DNA of 64,000 bases from Ascoidea asiatica (lineage: Eukaryota; Ascomycota; Saccharomycetes; Ascoideales; Ascoideaceae). Made by a program: the position numbers and the translations under genes. Below are positions 32,870 through 45,858 of this stretch, piece by piece. The DNA lies in NCBI GenBank assembly GCA_001600695.1, contig BCKQ01000001.1, forward strand, positions 499,916 through 563,915, written 5' to 3'. How positions within the stretch are numbered: the first letter of the stretch is position 1; each line of letters begins with the position of its first letter. The notes beneath the pieces are model-generated. The model had not been told where the DNA came from, searched no databases, and saw only the letters and a program-made list of their open reading frames with translations.

Positions 32870-33506
32870 GAATCTTTAAAAAAATCTTCTTCTTTTTCAT
32901 TCTCATTCTCAAATTTTTTTCCATTCATTATCTTTTCTTAAGATCTGGTCATCATCTTTAATGTTATCCTTTAGATTTTAAATATCATTTGATTGAGAAC
33001 TTTCAGTTGAATTTAGATTATCATAAAAAACTAGAAGGTAAAGATATGAATTTTTTACTTCTTTTAACTCTAGAAGAAGTAGAAGAAATAGAAGAAATAG
33101 AAGAAGTTTTGTTATTTTTCAATTTACCAATATATTTTAGTTAAAGAACATTCTTTTATATCATTTTTCCCAAAATTATCATTAATTTTTTTATTCTTTT
33201 TGCTTTTAAAAGTTTTTCTAACTTATTTTGCATTGATTTACTTATTATGATTATCATCAAAATCATTATTATTAAAATGATTAACAAGTATTATTTAACT
33301 AATTTTTTTGAAATAAATGTTAATTCAAGAATGATTAAAAGATTGAAATTATTTTGAAATTTTAAAATTTTTTGAAACAGTTGATAAATCAGGTTTTGGA
33401 TCAGGATGAGAATTATATCAATAAATAGCTTCATTTAAACATTTATGATTTTCTTTGAATGGATAAGCAGATGACTTTTTTTTACTTTCATTTCAATTCT
33501 TCTCAT
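32870..33506 (-). pseudogene. Decayed gene with helix-turn-helix-like N-terminus
   Basis: The minus strand shows clear coding texture broken by many stops. A first stretch (down to about 33128) reads SSAYPFKENHKCLNEAIY, stop, then YNSHPDPKPDLSTVSKNF, and later Asn/Asp/His- and Lys-rich text, with about seven stop codons but no frame change. It then shifts to a Ser-rich run (SSISSISSTSSRVKRSKKF), then to FYDNLNSTESSQSNDI and KDNIKDDDQILRKDNEWKK, and finally to an acidic ENENEKEEDFFKDS tail. An ATG at 33504-33506 is out of frame by one base in an A-run. The PKPDLSTVSKNFKIS pattern resembles the psq/pogo-type helix-turn-helix of DNA-binding or transposase-derived proteins. Such in-frame texture is not expected from random AT-rich DNA. 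Confidence 0.6.
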
Positions 33507-35749
33507 TTCTTCTGTTTCTTATTTTTTGTTTATTTTATTTTCCGAATAATAATTTATTTTTAAAACTATTTCATTGATTGAGTAATTGATGTTTTCTTTT
33601 CATTTTTTTTAACCTACTTCATATGAATTTCTATTTTTAATAATATCCAAAGAGAAGACTATCCAAAGAGAAGACTACATGAAATATCATATTACTATTC
33701 AATAAAAAGTAATAAAAAAGTATCATTGTTACTATTAATTATAAAACTATTCAAGTCACAAAATGATTTAGAAACACAACGCCAATATCTTGGGAGTTCT
33801 TTTGGTTTCCGAATGCGGAAATTTACAGATTTACATCAAATCCAATTACTCTCATTGTTTTAACAATTTTTACGTAATCAAACGTGAATATATGAGACCA
33901 AATTATTGGATCCATTTCTTTTGAATTTTTAATATAGAAAATGACTTCCTTGAAGTGTTTTTAAGATCTTTGAAGTTTTAAAGTGAAAACCTGGAGAAAA
34001 ATAAATGATTTGAAGCAAGAGAATAGAAAAATGAATTAATTGATGTGAGAAAGTGAATATTTTATTAATAGTTGACTTGATTTGTATTCTTAATTCTATT
34101 CTTAATTATCATAAAGAAAAGCTTTTAAAAAAAAAATAAAAAATAGAACCTGACTCAATATTGTTTCTTTGTAATTATTATTGATATTATTGTTTTGATA
34201 AATATTCAAATTTACAGAGTTTCCTAACTCGTCTTAAGACAATTGATTGTTACGTAACTTTTTTTTCAATTTAGAACATTTTAGAACATTTCAGAGCCAA
34301 ATCGAGCCTGCTGCAAACACCGAGAAAAAAAAGAAAAAAAAAGAAAAAAATGTTCATGCGCCGGTAACATGTTTATGGCCGTGCTATAATGCATTAAGAG
34401 TGATTTATCAGTGGCTTTCAAATACCATCAAAAGCCGAGAATTTTTAACGCTGGCAAAAACGCATTTTCAAACGGATGTTTTATTTTGGGAATGAATTAG
34501 ACGGCGACGCCACCCGATTTCTGTTCAAATTTACCAGAGAACCAAAAATTTATTCTTTCTATGTAAATTTGATGATCTTGAGACCATTTCTGGTTACATA
34601 TTTTATACGTAATAATAAATAAAATAGTAATATCTGGGTAAAAATTGAAAATACCTGAAATTCAGGTTTTAATAAATAGGCTCACCATAACTTCACCATA
34701 ACTAAACCATAACAGTGCCGTAAACAGACAGAAAAACAACGCGTGAGAAATAGTAATAAATATTCCCAATTTGATTGACAGACAGAGTTCGATTGTCCAT
34801 GTTTCAGCGCGGTATGGACGTGACGGACCAGAGACACGGGTCTGGAATCTCTGCGAGGTTTGACTTGGCAGGCAGGTCACGCGACCCGGTTGCTACTAAT
34901 AGGTGGGGCAGGAGCCAAGCTTTGCAAGGAACCACGACGCAACATTACAGGTACAATGCACCGACATACGTTTGTTAACAGTGATGGGCGTATCAACAAG
35001 TGGATTCCCGGGAATCTGAGCCAACGGGGAGCTGGGCTGCCTGCGAGTGCCTTTCAAGTGCCTTATTCGGCAGATATACATGCATTCCGGCCTTGAACAT
35101 TGTCACTCGCTTTCAACACCATTCAAAACCAGCCCCAGCTTCACTTTTTCATATCAATTCTTTTTTTAAATACCTTCATTTATCATCTTACAAAATTATC
35201 TTTCAATTCTATAATTTCCTTTCTTTCTTTTCTCTTTCTTCTTTCTTTCTAATTTCTTGATTCCTAATTTTTTTCTTTCCATTTCATTTATCTAATTGTA
35301 ATAAATTACTAACAATTTTGAATCAAATATAATCTAATAAAATTCATTTAATTTAAAGAAATATAAATTTAATTCAAGTCGTCTAGACTATCATATTTCT
35401 TTTTTTACTCTCTTTAAAAAACCAACTATTATTCTTTCCTTAATTTTTACTGGTTTCAATATAATAATAATCTATATAATTACTTACTTTTATATAGTTT
35501 TTTAGTCTTTCATTATAATTAAAAAAAAACATAATTTAGAAAAGTATTATTTACTTATTATATTTCCTGTCAGATTCATTCCTTAATTTAAGATTTATTT
35601 CCTGTATAACTAATTAATTATTTTAATCAAATTAATCAATTATTTATTCAATTAACAAAAAAAAAAAAAAAAAAAAAAAAACAATCAAACAAATAACTCA
35701 AAAGAATTTTTAAAAATTTCAATTATTTCTATTTCTATTTCTATTTCTA
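33507..35749. promoter_or_regulatory. Long upstream region of the SUN-family gene
   Basis: No gene is supported. It holds a 16-bp direct duplication (ATCCAAAGAGAAGACT, about 33645-33676) and TTACGTAA at 33870-33877 and 34250-34257. A GC-richer island lies at about 34255-34520, and another at 34770-35100 has the perfect palindrome GATTCCCGGGAATC at 35003-35016. A poly-A tract of about 24 (35657-35680) sits roughly 70-90 bases before the ATG. A TACTAAC near 35308 has no convincing donor. Wall genes of yeasts often have long promoters. Confidence 0.5.
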
Positions 35750-37015
35750 ATGAAATTTTCAAATTCAATTATTTTGGGTTTATCAACCCTTTTAATAAAT
35801 TTTGTAATTGCAGCACCTTTTAATCAACAACAAGATTTAAAGAAAAAAGAGGTAATTTTAGAAAATTCTGAATGTACTTCAACTGTTAATTATAAACATT
35901 CTCATCATAATCATAAAAGAGCTGTTGCTGTTGAATATGAATATGTTACTGTAACTGTTAATAAAGAAGGTAAAACAATTACCGCAACTTCTTCATCATC
36001 TTCAACATTTAAAAATGAAGCAACTGATACTTCAATTGATTTATCAATTGAAATTACAACAACTTTAGGTTCTTCAACATCTTCATCATCATCATCATCT
36101 TCAAGTATTATTTCTTCTTCAACTACAGAAACTGAAGCTGAATCAACTCCAACTTATTCTACAAGTGATTCAATTTATGGAGATTTATCTGATTTTGAAG
36201 ATCCAACTGAAGAATTTGAAGATGGTGTAACTGATTGTACAACATTTCCAACTGGTAATGGTGTAATTTCTTTAGATCATCTTGGTTTTGGAGGTTGGTC
36301 TGGAATTGAATTAATTAATTCAGATACTGATATTGAAACTGGTGGTAAATGTAGAGAAGGTGCTTATTGTTCTTATGCTTGTCAACCAGGTATGTCAAAA
36401 ACTCAATGGCCTTCATCACAACCAAGTTCTGGAGTTTCAATTGGTGGTTTACTTTGTAAAAATGGTAAATTATATAAATCAAATTCAAGATCAAATTATT
36501 TATGTGAATGGGGAAAAGATACTGCATATGTTGTAAATGAATTATCAGAAACTGTTGCAGTTTGTAGAACTGATTATCCAGGTACTGAAAATATGGTAAT
36601 TCCAACAGTTGTAACTTCAGGTAATAATTTACCATTAACAGTTGTTGATCAAGATACTTATTATACATGGGAAGGTGGTGCAACATCTGCACAATATTAT
36701 GTTAATAATGCAGGAATTGATTGGGAAGAAGGTTGTTCATGGGGTTCATCATCTTCAACTTATGGTAATTGGGCACCATTAAATTTTGGAGCAGGTTATG
36801 CAAGTGGTGTTTCATATTTATCATTAATTCCAAATCCAAATAATTTAGATTCTGCAAATTTTAAAGTTGAAATTATTGCATATGGTAATAATGATTCTAC
36901 TACTATTTCTGGAACATGTTCATATGCTGATGGTGTTTATAATGATGATGGATCAGATGGTTGTACAATTGGTGTTACTGTTGGTCAAGCTCAATTCCGT
37001 CTTTATAATGATTAA
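35750..37015 (+). CDS. SUN4: SUN-family secreted cell-wall protein
   Basis: A 421-residue secreted protein of the SUN group (SIM1, UTH1, NCA3, SUN4). The signal peptide spans residues 1-21 (cleavage near IAAPF). A Lys-Arg Kex2-type site lies at 56-57 and a Ser/Thr-rich, probably O-mannosylated spacer at about 80-145. The C-terminal SUN domain (about 165-421) includes [57 protein letters not shown] and many conserved Cys. The family are beta-glucosidase or glucanase-like wall proteins used in septation and wall remodelling. Which paralogue this is cannot be decided; the symbol stands for the family. Codon use is less A-biased than neighbours, consistent with higher expression. Confidence 0.88.
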   Translation: MKFSNSIILGLSTLLINFVIAAPFNQQQDLKKKEVILENSECTSTVNYKHSHHNHKRAVAVEYEYVTVTVNKEGKTITATSSSSSTFKNEATDTSIDLSIEITTTLGSSTSSSSSSSSSIISSSTTETEAESTPTYSTSDSIYGDLSDFEDPTEEFEDGVTDCTTFPTGNGVISLDHLGFGGWSGIELINSDTDIETGGKCREGAYCSYACQPGMSKTQWPSSQPSSGVSIGGLLCKNGKLYKSNSRSNYLCEWGKDTAYVVNELSETVAVCRTDYPGTENMVIPTVVTSGNNLPLTVVDQDTYYTWEGGATSAQYYVNNAGIDWEEGCSWGSSSSTYGNWAPLNFGAGYASGVSYLSLIPNPNNLDSANFKVEIIAYGNNDSTTISGTCSYADGVYNDDGSDGCTIGVTVGQAQFRLYND

Positions 37016-37777
37016 ATTTAATTATTTAATTATTTAATTATTTAATTATTTAATTATTTACTTATTTACTTATTTAATTGAGTAAATTTTGTTAATTGAA
37101 TGAATATTTAATATTTAATATTTAATATTTAATATCTAATTGATTTTATTTTTAAACTTTATAATTACCATTTCACAACTAATTCTCACTCTCTTTTTAG
37201 TTTTATATTAGTAGTGTTATTCAATATTTATAAAGTTCTTTTTTTTTTTATATCCAATTAGTCAGTCAATACTTATTATTATTATTATTACTTTACATAT
37301 TTTGCTATTTTTTTTTTATATCTCTTGCTATTTATTATTTTTTTATTAAATTTACTATTACAATTACTATTACAATTACTATTATTATTATATCCTTATT
37401 TTAAAAATTTACTTTATTCTTATTCGAAATTTGGTTACAATTCTCTCTTTTTATTATCATATTTTATTTTTTCAAAATTGTTTATTTATTTACTAGTAAT
37501 GTATATTATCTATGTTTGATTAATAACCATTGAGAAAAATTATAAGATAAAAGATAAAAGAGGAAAATAAAATGTAATTCAAATATATTCTTTCTCTTTC
37601 TTTAACTTATTCATTATTTATCACTTCTTTCAAAGACTATTTTCTTCTTTCAATAAACTTCAATATCTTTTTTTTAAATTATATTGTATATTCTCTTTGA
37701 TATACATTATACTCACTGTATTTAATACAAGTTAAAATTCCAAAAAAAAAAGAATTCAATTTTTTAAAAGCAATGTT
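37016..37777. other. 3' region of the SUN gene, no gene seen
   Basis: It begins with AATTATTT tandem repeats (37017-37060) and TTTAATA repeats, then T-rich DNA. A 64-codon ORF in this tract is compositional noise. The minus-strand tRNA-Glu terminator T-run lies near 37742-37770. Confidence 0.5.
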
Positions 37778-37849
37778 TTCCGATACCGGGAGTCGAACCC
37801 GGGTCTCCTCGGTGAAAGCGAGGTATGATCACCGTTACACTATATCGGA
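37778..37849 (-). tRNA. tRNA-Glu(TTC), copy 2
   Basis: Base-for-base identical to the 72-nt tRNA-Glu gene at 14092-14163, with the same A box, anticodon TTC and B box. Flanking sequence differs apart from A-rich DNA on the terminator side. Both copies lie on the minus strand, about 23.7 kb apart. Confidence 0.96.
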
Positions 37850-38502
37850 GTAAACATTAATCAACGAAGCTTAATCTAATCCAATCAAAGAAATCAGATA
37901 ATAGTAGTTTTGTTAATGAATGTTGGGTGCTAGGAGTACCTTGTTCTTGGTCTCCGTCTGAGTATTTGTGATTTTTCACTTTTTCCGCTTTTCGATTCCC
38001 AAATTTGTTTTGCTTTCAGTTTCAGTGAATGATTTCAGAAACAAACAAACAAACGAATGAATAAATGAATAAATGAATGAATGAATGAATGAAAGAAAGA
38101 GATAGATATGAAATACTAATACTGATACTGATACCAAGAACTGAAAACAATCTCATAAAGTTATATTTTATATAATATTCCTATCCAAGAACCTGTTCCA
38201 AGTGCTTCATTTCTGGGAAAGAACTGCCCAGTCTCATTGCAGTCTCCGTCTCGACTGCTTTCATTTCTGGGCTATTTTTGATACTGTTTTTGTAAATGTT
38301 CTTTTACGGCTGTTTGTAAGGCCATTTTGTATGGGCATTTTGCAGATTTGCTTTGTGTGAGCAGTTTTGGCATTTGTTTTTGATCTTTTTATCTTTTTCT
38401 TTTTCTTTTTCTTTTTCTTTTGCTTTGTCTGCTTGGGAAAAGCAAACCAGTTTTTATTCGCAGATTTCTTTCTTCTCTTCGCTTTCCATTCGCTTTCTGT
38501 CT

Positions 38503-38546
38503 TCATTTTCATTTTCATTTTCATTTTCATTTTCATTTTCATTTTC
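38503..38546. repeat. TTTTCA hexanucleotide repeat
   Basis: About seven TTTTCA units in tandem within the pyrimidine-rich HPC2 upstream block. Confidence 0.85.
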
Positions 38547-38729
38547 CTGCGATTTCATAATATTTCACTTCACTGCTTTCATTTCATTTCTTTCTCTTAT
38601 TCAATTCTTCTTCTCTTTTTGGTCATTTCTCTTTGCCAATTTCCATTTTGTTTGCCTTTTGCTTTCTTTCATCACATTTTTTTTAGCCACTTTTTTCAGA
38701 CCTCTTTTGAATCCCAAACCCAACAACAA

Positions 38730-38768
38730 CTCACTCACTCACTCACTCACTCACTCACTCACTCACTC
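38730..38768. repeat. CTCA tetranucleotide repeat
   Basis: About ten uninterrupted CTCA units, upstream of HPC2. Confidence 0.9.
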
Positions 38769-39399
38769 CCATTCTTTATTCTTCATCCTTCATCCTTCAT
38801 CCTTTATTCTTCTTGTTCTTAAATCACTCTTTGAGCTGATAACAACGTACTTTTCACTGTAGCTTTTCATTGCAGCTTTGACTGTAGTTTTTGTTTTGTT
38901 TTGTTTGCTTTCAATTTTCAATTTTCTTTCTGCCCATACAATTTCTTCATTTCTCTTTATTTTTTGCCTCTACTTTTCACTTTCATTACAATCATTACAA
39001 TAATTACTTTTATAGCATTCAGTACCTTTACCGTGTAAAAAAATTTGATTAAATAAATATATCTTAATACTACTAAAACTTGTTACATATACAGATACAT
39101 AATATAATAGTATCATATAATATAATAGTATATCACACACATATATATATATATATATATCAAAATCACCTAATTTTTATCTTCTTTTAATATCTTATTC
39201 ATTATTTAACTTCTCTTTCTTTTCATCATAAGCTTTACATTTATGTTTATATCTTTAAATTTTATTAAAAATAACATTTGTAAAGTATTTTAATTTATAT
39301 ACTTTATTAATTTAAAGATTTAAAATAAAAAAAAAAAAAATATCAGATTTTTACATTTACAAAAATATAAATTATAAATTATTTATTATAAATTTATTC

Positions 39400-39562
39400 A
39401 TGAGCGCATCAAAAAGTATGTATAAATTTAAATATATTCAATATAAATAAATAACTTATTAATATTATAATATATAAAATACTAACAATTTATCTTTAAA
39501 GAGGGTTTTTCAATATCATATATTCTTTCCCCAAATCAAAATGATAATACAAATCAATCATC

Positions 39563-39594
<32 letters not shown>

Positions 39595-42182
39595 TAATTA
39601 ATAATGTAAATCCAAATATAAACAATAATCTAGATAATTCAAATGTAACAACTAATCGTTATTATAATACAATAACTGATGAAACAACTACATATACTCC
39701 AAATTCAACAAATAATAATTTAATAATTAATTCAAATTCTTCAATTAATAATTCTTCAATTAATAATTCTCCAAATTTTAATCAATTTCAATTACAAATT
39801 AATCAAAATAATAATCAAAATAATAATCAAAATAATAATCAATCTAATAGATCTTCTTCAAGAATTTCTTCAAGAACTTCTGCACAATCTGCAATTTATA
39901 CTCCAATTAAAAATCAAAATAAAAATAAAAATAAAAATAATAAACCAACAATTGCATCTATTGTAAATAATGATAACATCGATAACAATAATAACAATAA
40001 TAATAATAATAATAATAATAAATCAATTTCAAAAAAAGATTCAAAAACTTCAATTTCTTTTATAAATAATCCTGAAATTAATTCAAATCTTGTTCAAAAA
40101 TATAAAGTTTCTTCAAATAATAACACCATTTCAAATAATTCAATTGATAATATCATTAATCATAATACTCCTACTCCTACTTCTCCACCACCACCACCAC
40201 CACCAAATTCATCCACTGCTACTAATTCTACTACTAATATCTCAACTTCAAAACAAAACTTATCAAACTTATCAAACTTATCAAAATCTTCAATAAAAAC
40301 AAATAAAAATGCTGTAAGAAAACCAAGAAAACCAAGACAAAAAAAATCTGAGATTTCTATTGAAAATCAATCTTTATCAAAATCTCAATCTCAATCTCAA
40401 ATTCAAATTCAAACTCAAACTCAAACTCAAACTCAAACTCAAGCTCAAGCTCAAGTTCAAATTCAAGCTCCAAGAAAAAGAAAACAACCTGTGAAAAAAT
40501 CAAAATTTGTAAATTCAACTTCAAATAATTCCATTAATAATTCCACCAATAATACTTTAGATAATATTCAAAACAATAATGAAACTAGATTTGTAATTGT
40601 CAATGAAACAAATAGTACTATTAAACAAAATCCACTTAATAATAAAAGAAAAAATAACACTAACACTAACACTAACACTACCACTAACACCAATAATAAT
40701 AATGATAATTCTATATTAACTTCAACTCCAAATAAAAATCTGCAATCTGCTAAAAATTATAGTCCTTTAAATAATATCCCATCAATAACTTCATTTCAAT
40801 TACAAAAACCTTCTCTGATTCCATCAAGAACTATAAAATCAATGAGTAATGAAAATGAAATTTCAATTAAACAAACTAAAAAAAAACAAAGAGTAAATAC
40901 TAAAAATAATTCATCTAATAATGATATAAAATCAAATAATAAAAAATCAAAACAAAATAATTCTTCAATTTCTACAAAAAATTTATTAATGAAATTAGAA
41001 AAAACTATAAATTCTGATAATAATAATAATAACAATAATAATAATAATATTTATATACAACCAAAACCAATAGAAAATATTCCAAAATTAACTCCTGAAC
41101 AAATTGAATTTAATCAAGTTATGGCAATGAATAAACCTATGAAAGATAATCCAAAAGATTCAATCAGTGTTCCACCTCCAAGAATGATTGATATAACACC
41201 AATGAATTTTAAAAAAGATATAAATAAATCTTCATCTAAAGAAAATTCTATTTATAATGGTGAAGGTCAAGATACTGATTTAGCCATTGATGAAAAAGAA
41301 AACAAAGATAACGATAACGATAATGATAATGATAATGATAATGATGATGATGATGATAAAGAACCACCTATAATTATGCTTGATATTCCTTTAAATGCTC
41401 CTGGACAGCCGCCAGGTTCTGCAGAAGTTGTAATTAATGTAATGAAAATGGCTGAAGATAAATATGGTTTTAAAAGAATTCATCCAACTGCAAAATTTGC
41501 TATGGATTTTTTAAATGATTTAGATGATGATTCTGAAAATGATCCTAATGAATCTAATGATAAAGATAAACCTTTAAATGATTCTGAATTTGATGATGCT
41601 GAAATGAATAATAAACTTCAAAAAGCAATTGCAAAAAAAAAAGCAAATATTAATAGAAAAATTGGTAAATATGATATGAATGATCCATTTATTGATGATA
41701 CTGAATTATTTTATGAAGAACAAAGAGCATCAACTGTTGATGGTTTTTTTGTTTTTTGGGGTCCATTAAATGATGAAAGTAAATCAGCTGATAAAACTCC
41801 AACTCCAAATAAAAATGAAACTCCAGTGAATAAAAAAACTAAAGTTACAAAAAAAGCCAATAAAGTTACTAAAAAAACTGGAGCAAAGAATTCTAAATCA
41901 TCATCTAAAACATCAAGACAATCAACTACTGGAAAACAGACAAATAACAAACAATCCTCTAATAAGCAGTCCACTAGTAAACAACCTGGTTCCAAACAAT
42001 CCACTTCTAAAACAACAAAACAACCTTCGGCCAAACCTTCTTCATCGAAACAATCATCAGTTAAACCTTCTTTGTCTAAACAACCATCAGTTAAACCTTC
42101 TACTGCAAAGCAATCTTCAATTACCAAACAACCTTTTGTTTCTTCAAATTTAGCAATAGTCTCTACTATAAAACCTGCATAA
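39400..42182 (+). CDS. HPC2: HIR complex subunit Hpc2 (two exons)
   Basis: The open frame runs upstream of 40491 without any ATG to 39504, just after a 3' splice site. Joining exon 39400-39415 (ATGAGCGCATCAAAAA) to 39502-42182 restores an ATG and gives 898 residues. Most of the protein is Asn/Ser/Gln-rich disorder with acidic repeats. The diagnostic part is the Hpc2-related domain at about 720-765, with KIGKYDMNDPFIDD followed by DGFFVFWGPL. The C-terminus is a Lys/Ser/Gln repeat tail (KQSS/KPS units). Hpc2 is the ubinuclein-type subunit of the HIR histone H3-H4 chaperone that represses histone genes and acts in replication-independent nucleosome assembly. As I recall, S. cerevisiae HPC2 also carries an intron near its start, so the intron is probably ancestral. 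Confidence 0.9.
39416..39501 (+). other. HPC2: Intron of HPC2 (86 nt)
   Basis: Donor GTATGT at 39416-39421, branch site TACTAAC at 39480-39486, acceptor AAAG ending at 39501. Exon 1 is 16 nt, so the sixth codon spans the junction. The alternative AG two bases downstream would break the frame, so 39501 is preferred. Confidence 0.93.
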
Positions 42183-42624
42183 ACTTCTGTTAGTGTTCTT
42201 TCATTTCTGTTTTCTTATTTAAGTTTTTATTATCTCCATTTTATAGTTTTGTATTTTGTTCAGTCATTGATTTTTGGATATGATTTCAATCTTATTCAAA
42301 CATTGTATTATATAGTTCTAATTTAACATTTTTTTTTACATTTTGTACATTAAGAAATTCGTTTTGTAAAATTTTGTAAATTGACCGAAAATAAATTATA
42401 TTATCCTCTTGAAAATTGTTTATTTATATAACAGAAAGTCTTGAAAAAAAACACAAAACAAAAAAAAAAGATAAAATAATCTAAAATATAATTAAGAGAA
42501 GTAAATAAAAAATGCAGAAATGAAATCTATAAAACTAATAATACCAGGTAAAAACATTAATATAAGTGCACAATAGTGTCTAAAAGCAAAAAAAAAAAAA
42601 AACTAGGATAAGGCAAAAAAAAAA
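42183..42624. other. Convergent 3' region of HPC2 and the Arf-GEF gene
   Basis: 442 AT-rich bases with A-runs near 42590-42625 and no reading frame. It must hold both terminators. Confidence 0.6.
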
Positions 42625-44835
42625 TTAACTACATGTCTGTCTTCTTAAAATTTCTTTATCTTTAATGTCAATAGCTTCTTTAAGTGTTAAAACATAATCT
42701 TTGAATTGATTATGCTCATTAATTAAATAACTGTACTTATTATTCCAGTTAGTCATTATTTGTTTGTAAAGTTTTGAAGTTTGAACAGTATGATTTGTTG
42801 TTGATACTGATCTACTGGTGGTTGTATAAATAGAACTTGATGATACCGTCAGATCAACTCTACTTGAATGAGAATTTAACCTTGGTTGAGGTGTTGAGAA
42901 GTTTTGTTTGAAAAACCGTTCAATATCTGCTTTGATTTTGATATGACCACTAATTAAATCTTCTAAAATTTGAACATATTTATATAATTCGACCAATTGT
43001 TTTTTCAAAGTATTTGTTGATTGTGTTACACTTTGTAACATTGGCTCCCATTTATGAATTTTTGTATTTAAAATTTTTCCTAAATCACTTTCTTTCAAAA
43101 TTCCTCCCCAACCAAATTCTTTATTTGAAATTGATTCAGATTCTATTGGAATAACAGTTAATCTTGCAGCCCAAAAATTACAACAAAATACATATTCTTC
43201 TGCAATCTCTTTAGTTCCTGCACAAAATATAAGAATATTTTCATTATATGAAGTTAAAAGATTTTGAGATGCAATTATTGGATCTTTGGAACCTTCAATA
43301 ATTGAATTTGTTAAATTGAAAGTTGTATTTGTAAGATTATTTGAACTTGGCAATTTCAAAGCCCAAAAAGTTTCTAAATCATTCGTTCTTAATTTTGCAT
43401 CTTGAATATTACCATCTGGTATAATTTTTGCATAAGTTGAATATAAATTATGTGAACCAGCTTCAGAAGCATTTTTCATCCAATTTCCATCTCCGATTTC
43501 ACCATCATCATTATTATTATTATATCTATTAATTCTTTTATCATCACCTAATCTTAATCTTGATAATTTTTTCTTTAATTTACCACTATTATTATTATTA
43601 CTATGAAAACCATTACTAATATCAAAAGTGAATAATTTAATTTCACCTTTTGAAACAATAACAAAATTTGATTTCCATTTAATATTTTGAATATTTGCAG
43701 AATGAGATAATTTATGTGGATTTGACATTTTATTTGTTCTCCAAGTTGAATACATTGAAGAATTTGTTGTTGGAGATGATAGATTATTTGATTCTGTATA
43801 AAAATTTGAAGATTTATTTGATTTATGCAGTGAGAAAAACTTTGGTTTTTCAAATCTTTTAACTTTTAATAAACCTTCTTTTGTCCAAGGAGGCCCAAAT
43901 AATTCTAATTCTAAATTATTTTCTTCTTCTTCTTCAATTAAAATATCTGGATTAATTGAAGGATCATTAAGATAAAAAGATTGGAATGAAGAAGGAGGTA
44001 TTGAACTATTTAAACTATTACCAAGACTATTACCAAGACTATTTAAACTATTTTTTTTAGAAATTAAAAATGAAGATTGATTTGAATTTGAAGAAATTGT
44101 AGTTAAAGTATTTGAAGTATCCATAGTTGCAACTGTGTTTGTTGTATTAAAAGAATTTATACTTGTTGCAGATTTTTTACGATCTAAAGTTGAATTTGAA
44201 CTATTCAAATAAGAATTTGAATATAAAGAGTTTGCAGAAGATAATAAATAATTATTATTATTATTATTATTGTTATTATTTTCATAATTATATTTTTCTT
44301 TTTGTTGTAATAAACCTGCAAAACCAAAAATTTTAGTTGAATGAGATTCATTAATTGTTGAAGCATAAATACTATTATTACTACTTTGAATATTATTATT
44401 ATTAATATGATTATTATGATTTGGACTATAATTGTTATTATTTTTTGAAGAATTTGAAGTTGAAGGATTTAAATCATATAAACTTGAAGATTTTGATTTA
44501 TTATAATTTGGAGAAAGTAAAGCTTGATTATAAGATTTTGTTTTTGATAAAGGAGAACCATTATTATAATTAAAAGACATACTTCTTCTTATACTTAAAG
44601 TTGAAACTCTTTTATTTGAATTACAATTTGAGTTTGATATTGAATTTGACATGGAATTTGACATGGAATTTGACATGGAATTTAAATTTGAATTTAATTC
44701 AAAAGAATTTAAAGTTTCAATTTCTTTTGGATATTTACTAAATCTTCTTTTTGATTTAATATTTGAAGAAGATTGAGATCTTAATTGTATTGGAATTTTT
44801 GATAAAATTGGAGAGGATAAAAAATTTTCATGATG

Positions 44836-44874
<39 letters not shown>

Positions 44875-45493
44875 ATTAAAATTATTATTTTGAGTTAATA
44901 ATTTTAATTCATTAACTTCAATATTTTCATAAAAAGATTTTAATTGATTTGATAATTTTAATTCATTTTTATAATTAAATTTATAAATTTTATCAGATTT
45001 TAAAACATCAATTGTATTTTTTATAAAAATATCTTTTGAAATATGTTTTTTAATAATTGAATTATTTAAATCTGAATTTAATAAAATTAAAGAATATGAA
45101 ATTAAATAAACACCTAAATTATTTATAAATAAATTTTTTGGAAATGAATTATTCCAATTTATACTAAAACTTTCAATAATTCTTTCAATATGTTGAGATT
45201 CACCTTTAAAATATAATTTATTACATAATAATCTTAAAGAAGTTAATAAATTATTTGACCAATTAAAATTAGACATATAAAAATTTCTTAAAATTTTTGA
45301 ATTTTCACAAGTACATAAATAAATTATATAATCTTGAATTGGAATATTATTATAAGTTAAATTAAAGAATTGAATTGAAAGATTTTTTAAATTTAATAAT
45401 TCAGTTTCTGATAAATTATTTTCATCATCAATATTCTTATTATTTTCTTTTGTAGTTGAAGTTAAAGATTTAGTATCTTTTATAATTGGAGAT

Positions 45494-45524
<31 letters not shown>

Positions 45525-45802
45525 TAGTGATAGTTGTATTTGATGTATCAGTTATTATATTATTTTTTGTAAGAGTAGTATTACTTGAATTTATTGAAGG
45601 TTTTAAAATTGTTTTTGGAGAAATTAAAGAATTTTGAGAAAAAGATGAAATTGGAGACATTGGAGATATTGGAATAATTTTAGGTAAATGATTTAAATTA
45701 TTTTTTAAATCAATTTTTGGATTAATTTTTGAATTAATTGTTAAATTTTTAGGTAAATTTTTATTTAATTTTTTAATTTTATTTGGATCTAAAATGTTAT
45801 TG

Positions 45803-45858
<56 letters not shown>

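Larger units (their letters stand above)
37850..39399. promoter_or_regulatory. HPC2 upstream region, pyrimidine-rich
   Basis: It contains GAAT/GAATGA repeats near 38055-38095, then a strongly C/T-rich block at 38270-38860. That block has TTTTTC and TTTTCA hexamer runs and a CTCA tetranucleotide array, and a TA run follows near 39141-39160. Long ORFs in the block are repeat artefacts (FSFSFS). The HPC2 ATG is at 39400. Confidence 0.5.

Noticed and set aside
33801-33830. TTTTGGTTTCCGAA resembles the core of the point-centromere element CDEIII
   Set aside because: No RTCACRTG (CDEI) lies at the required distance, the 3' half of CDEIII is not matched, and it is not known that this yeast has point centromeres.
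35308-35360. TACTAAC with downstream AAAG before the SUN gene, a possible 5'UTR intron
   Set aside because: No GTATGT-like donor at a sensible distance; TACTAAC is expected several times by chance in such AT-rich DNA.
38353-38862. 169-codon and overlapping 151-codon ORFs rich in FSFSF
   Set aside because: Products of TTTTC/TTTTCA repeats readable in several frames.
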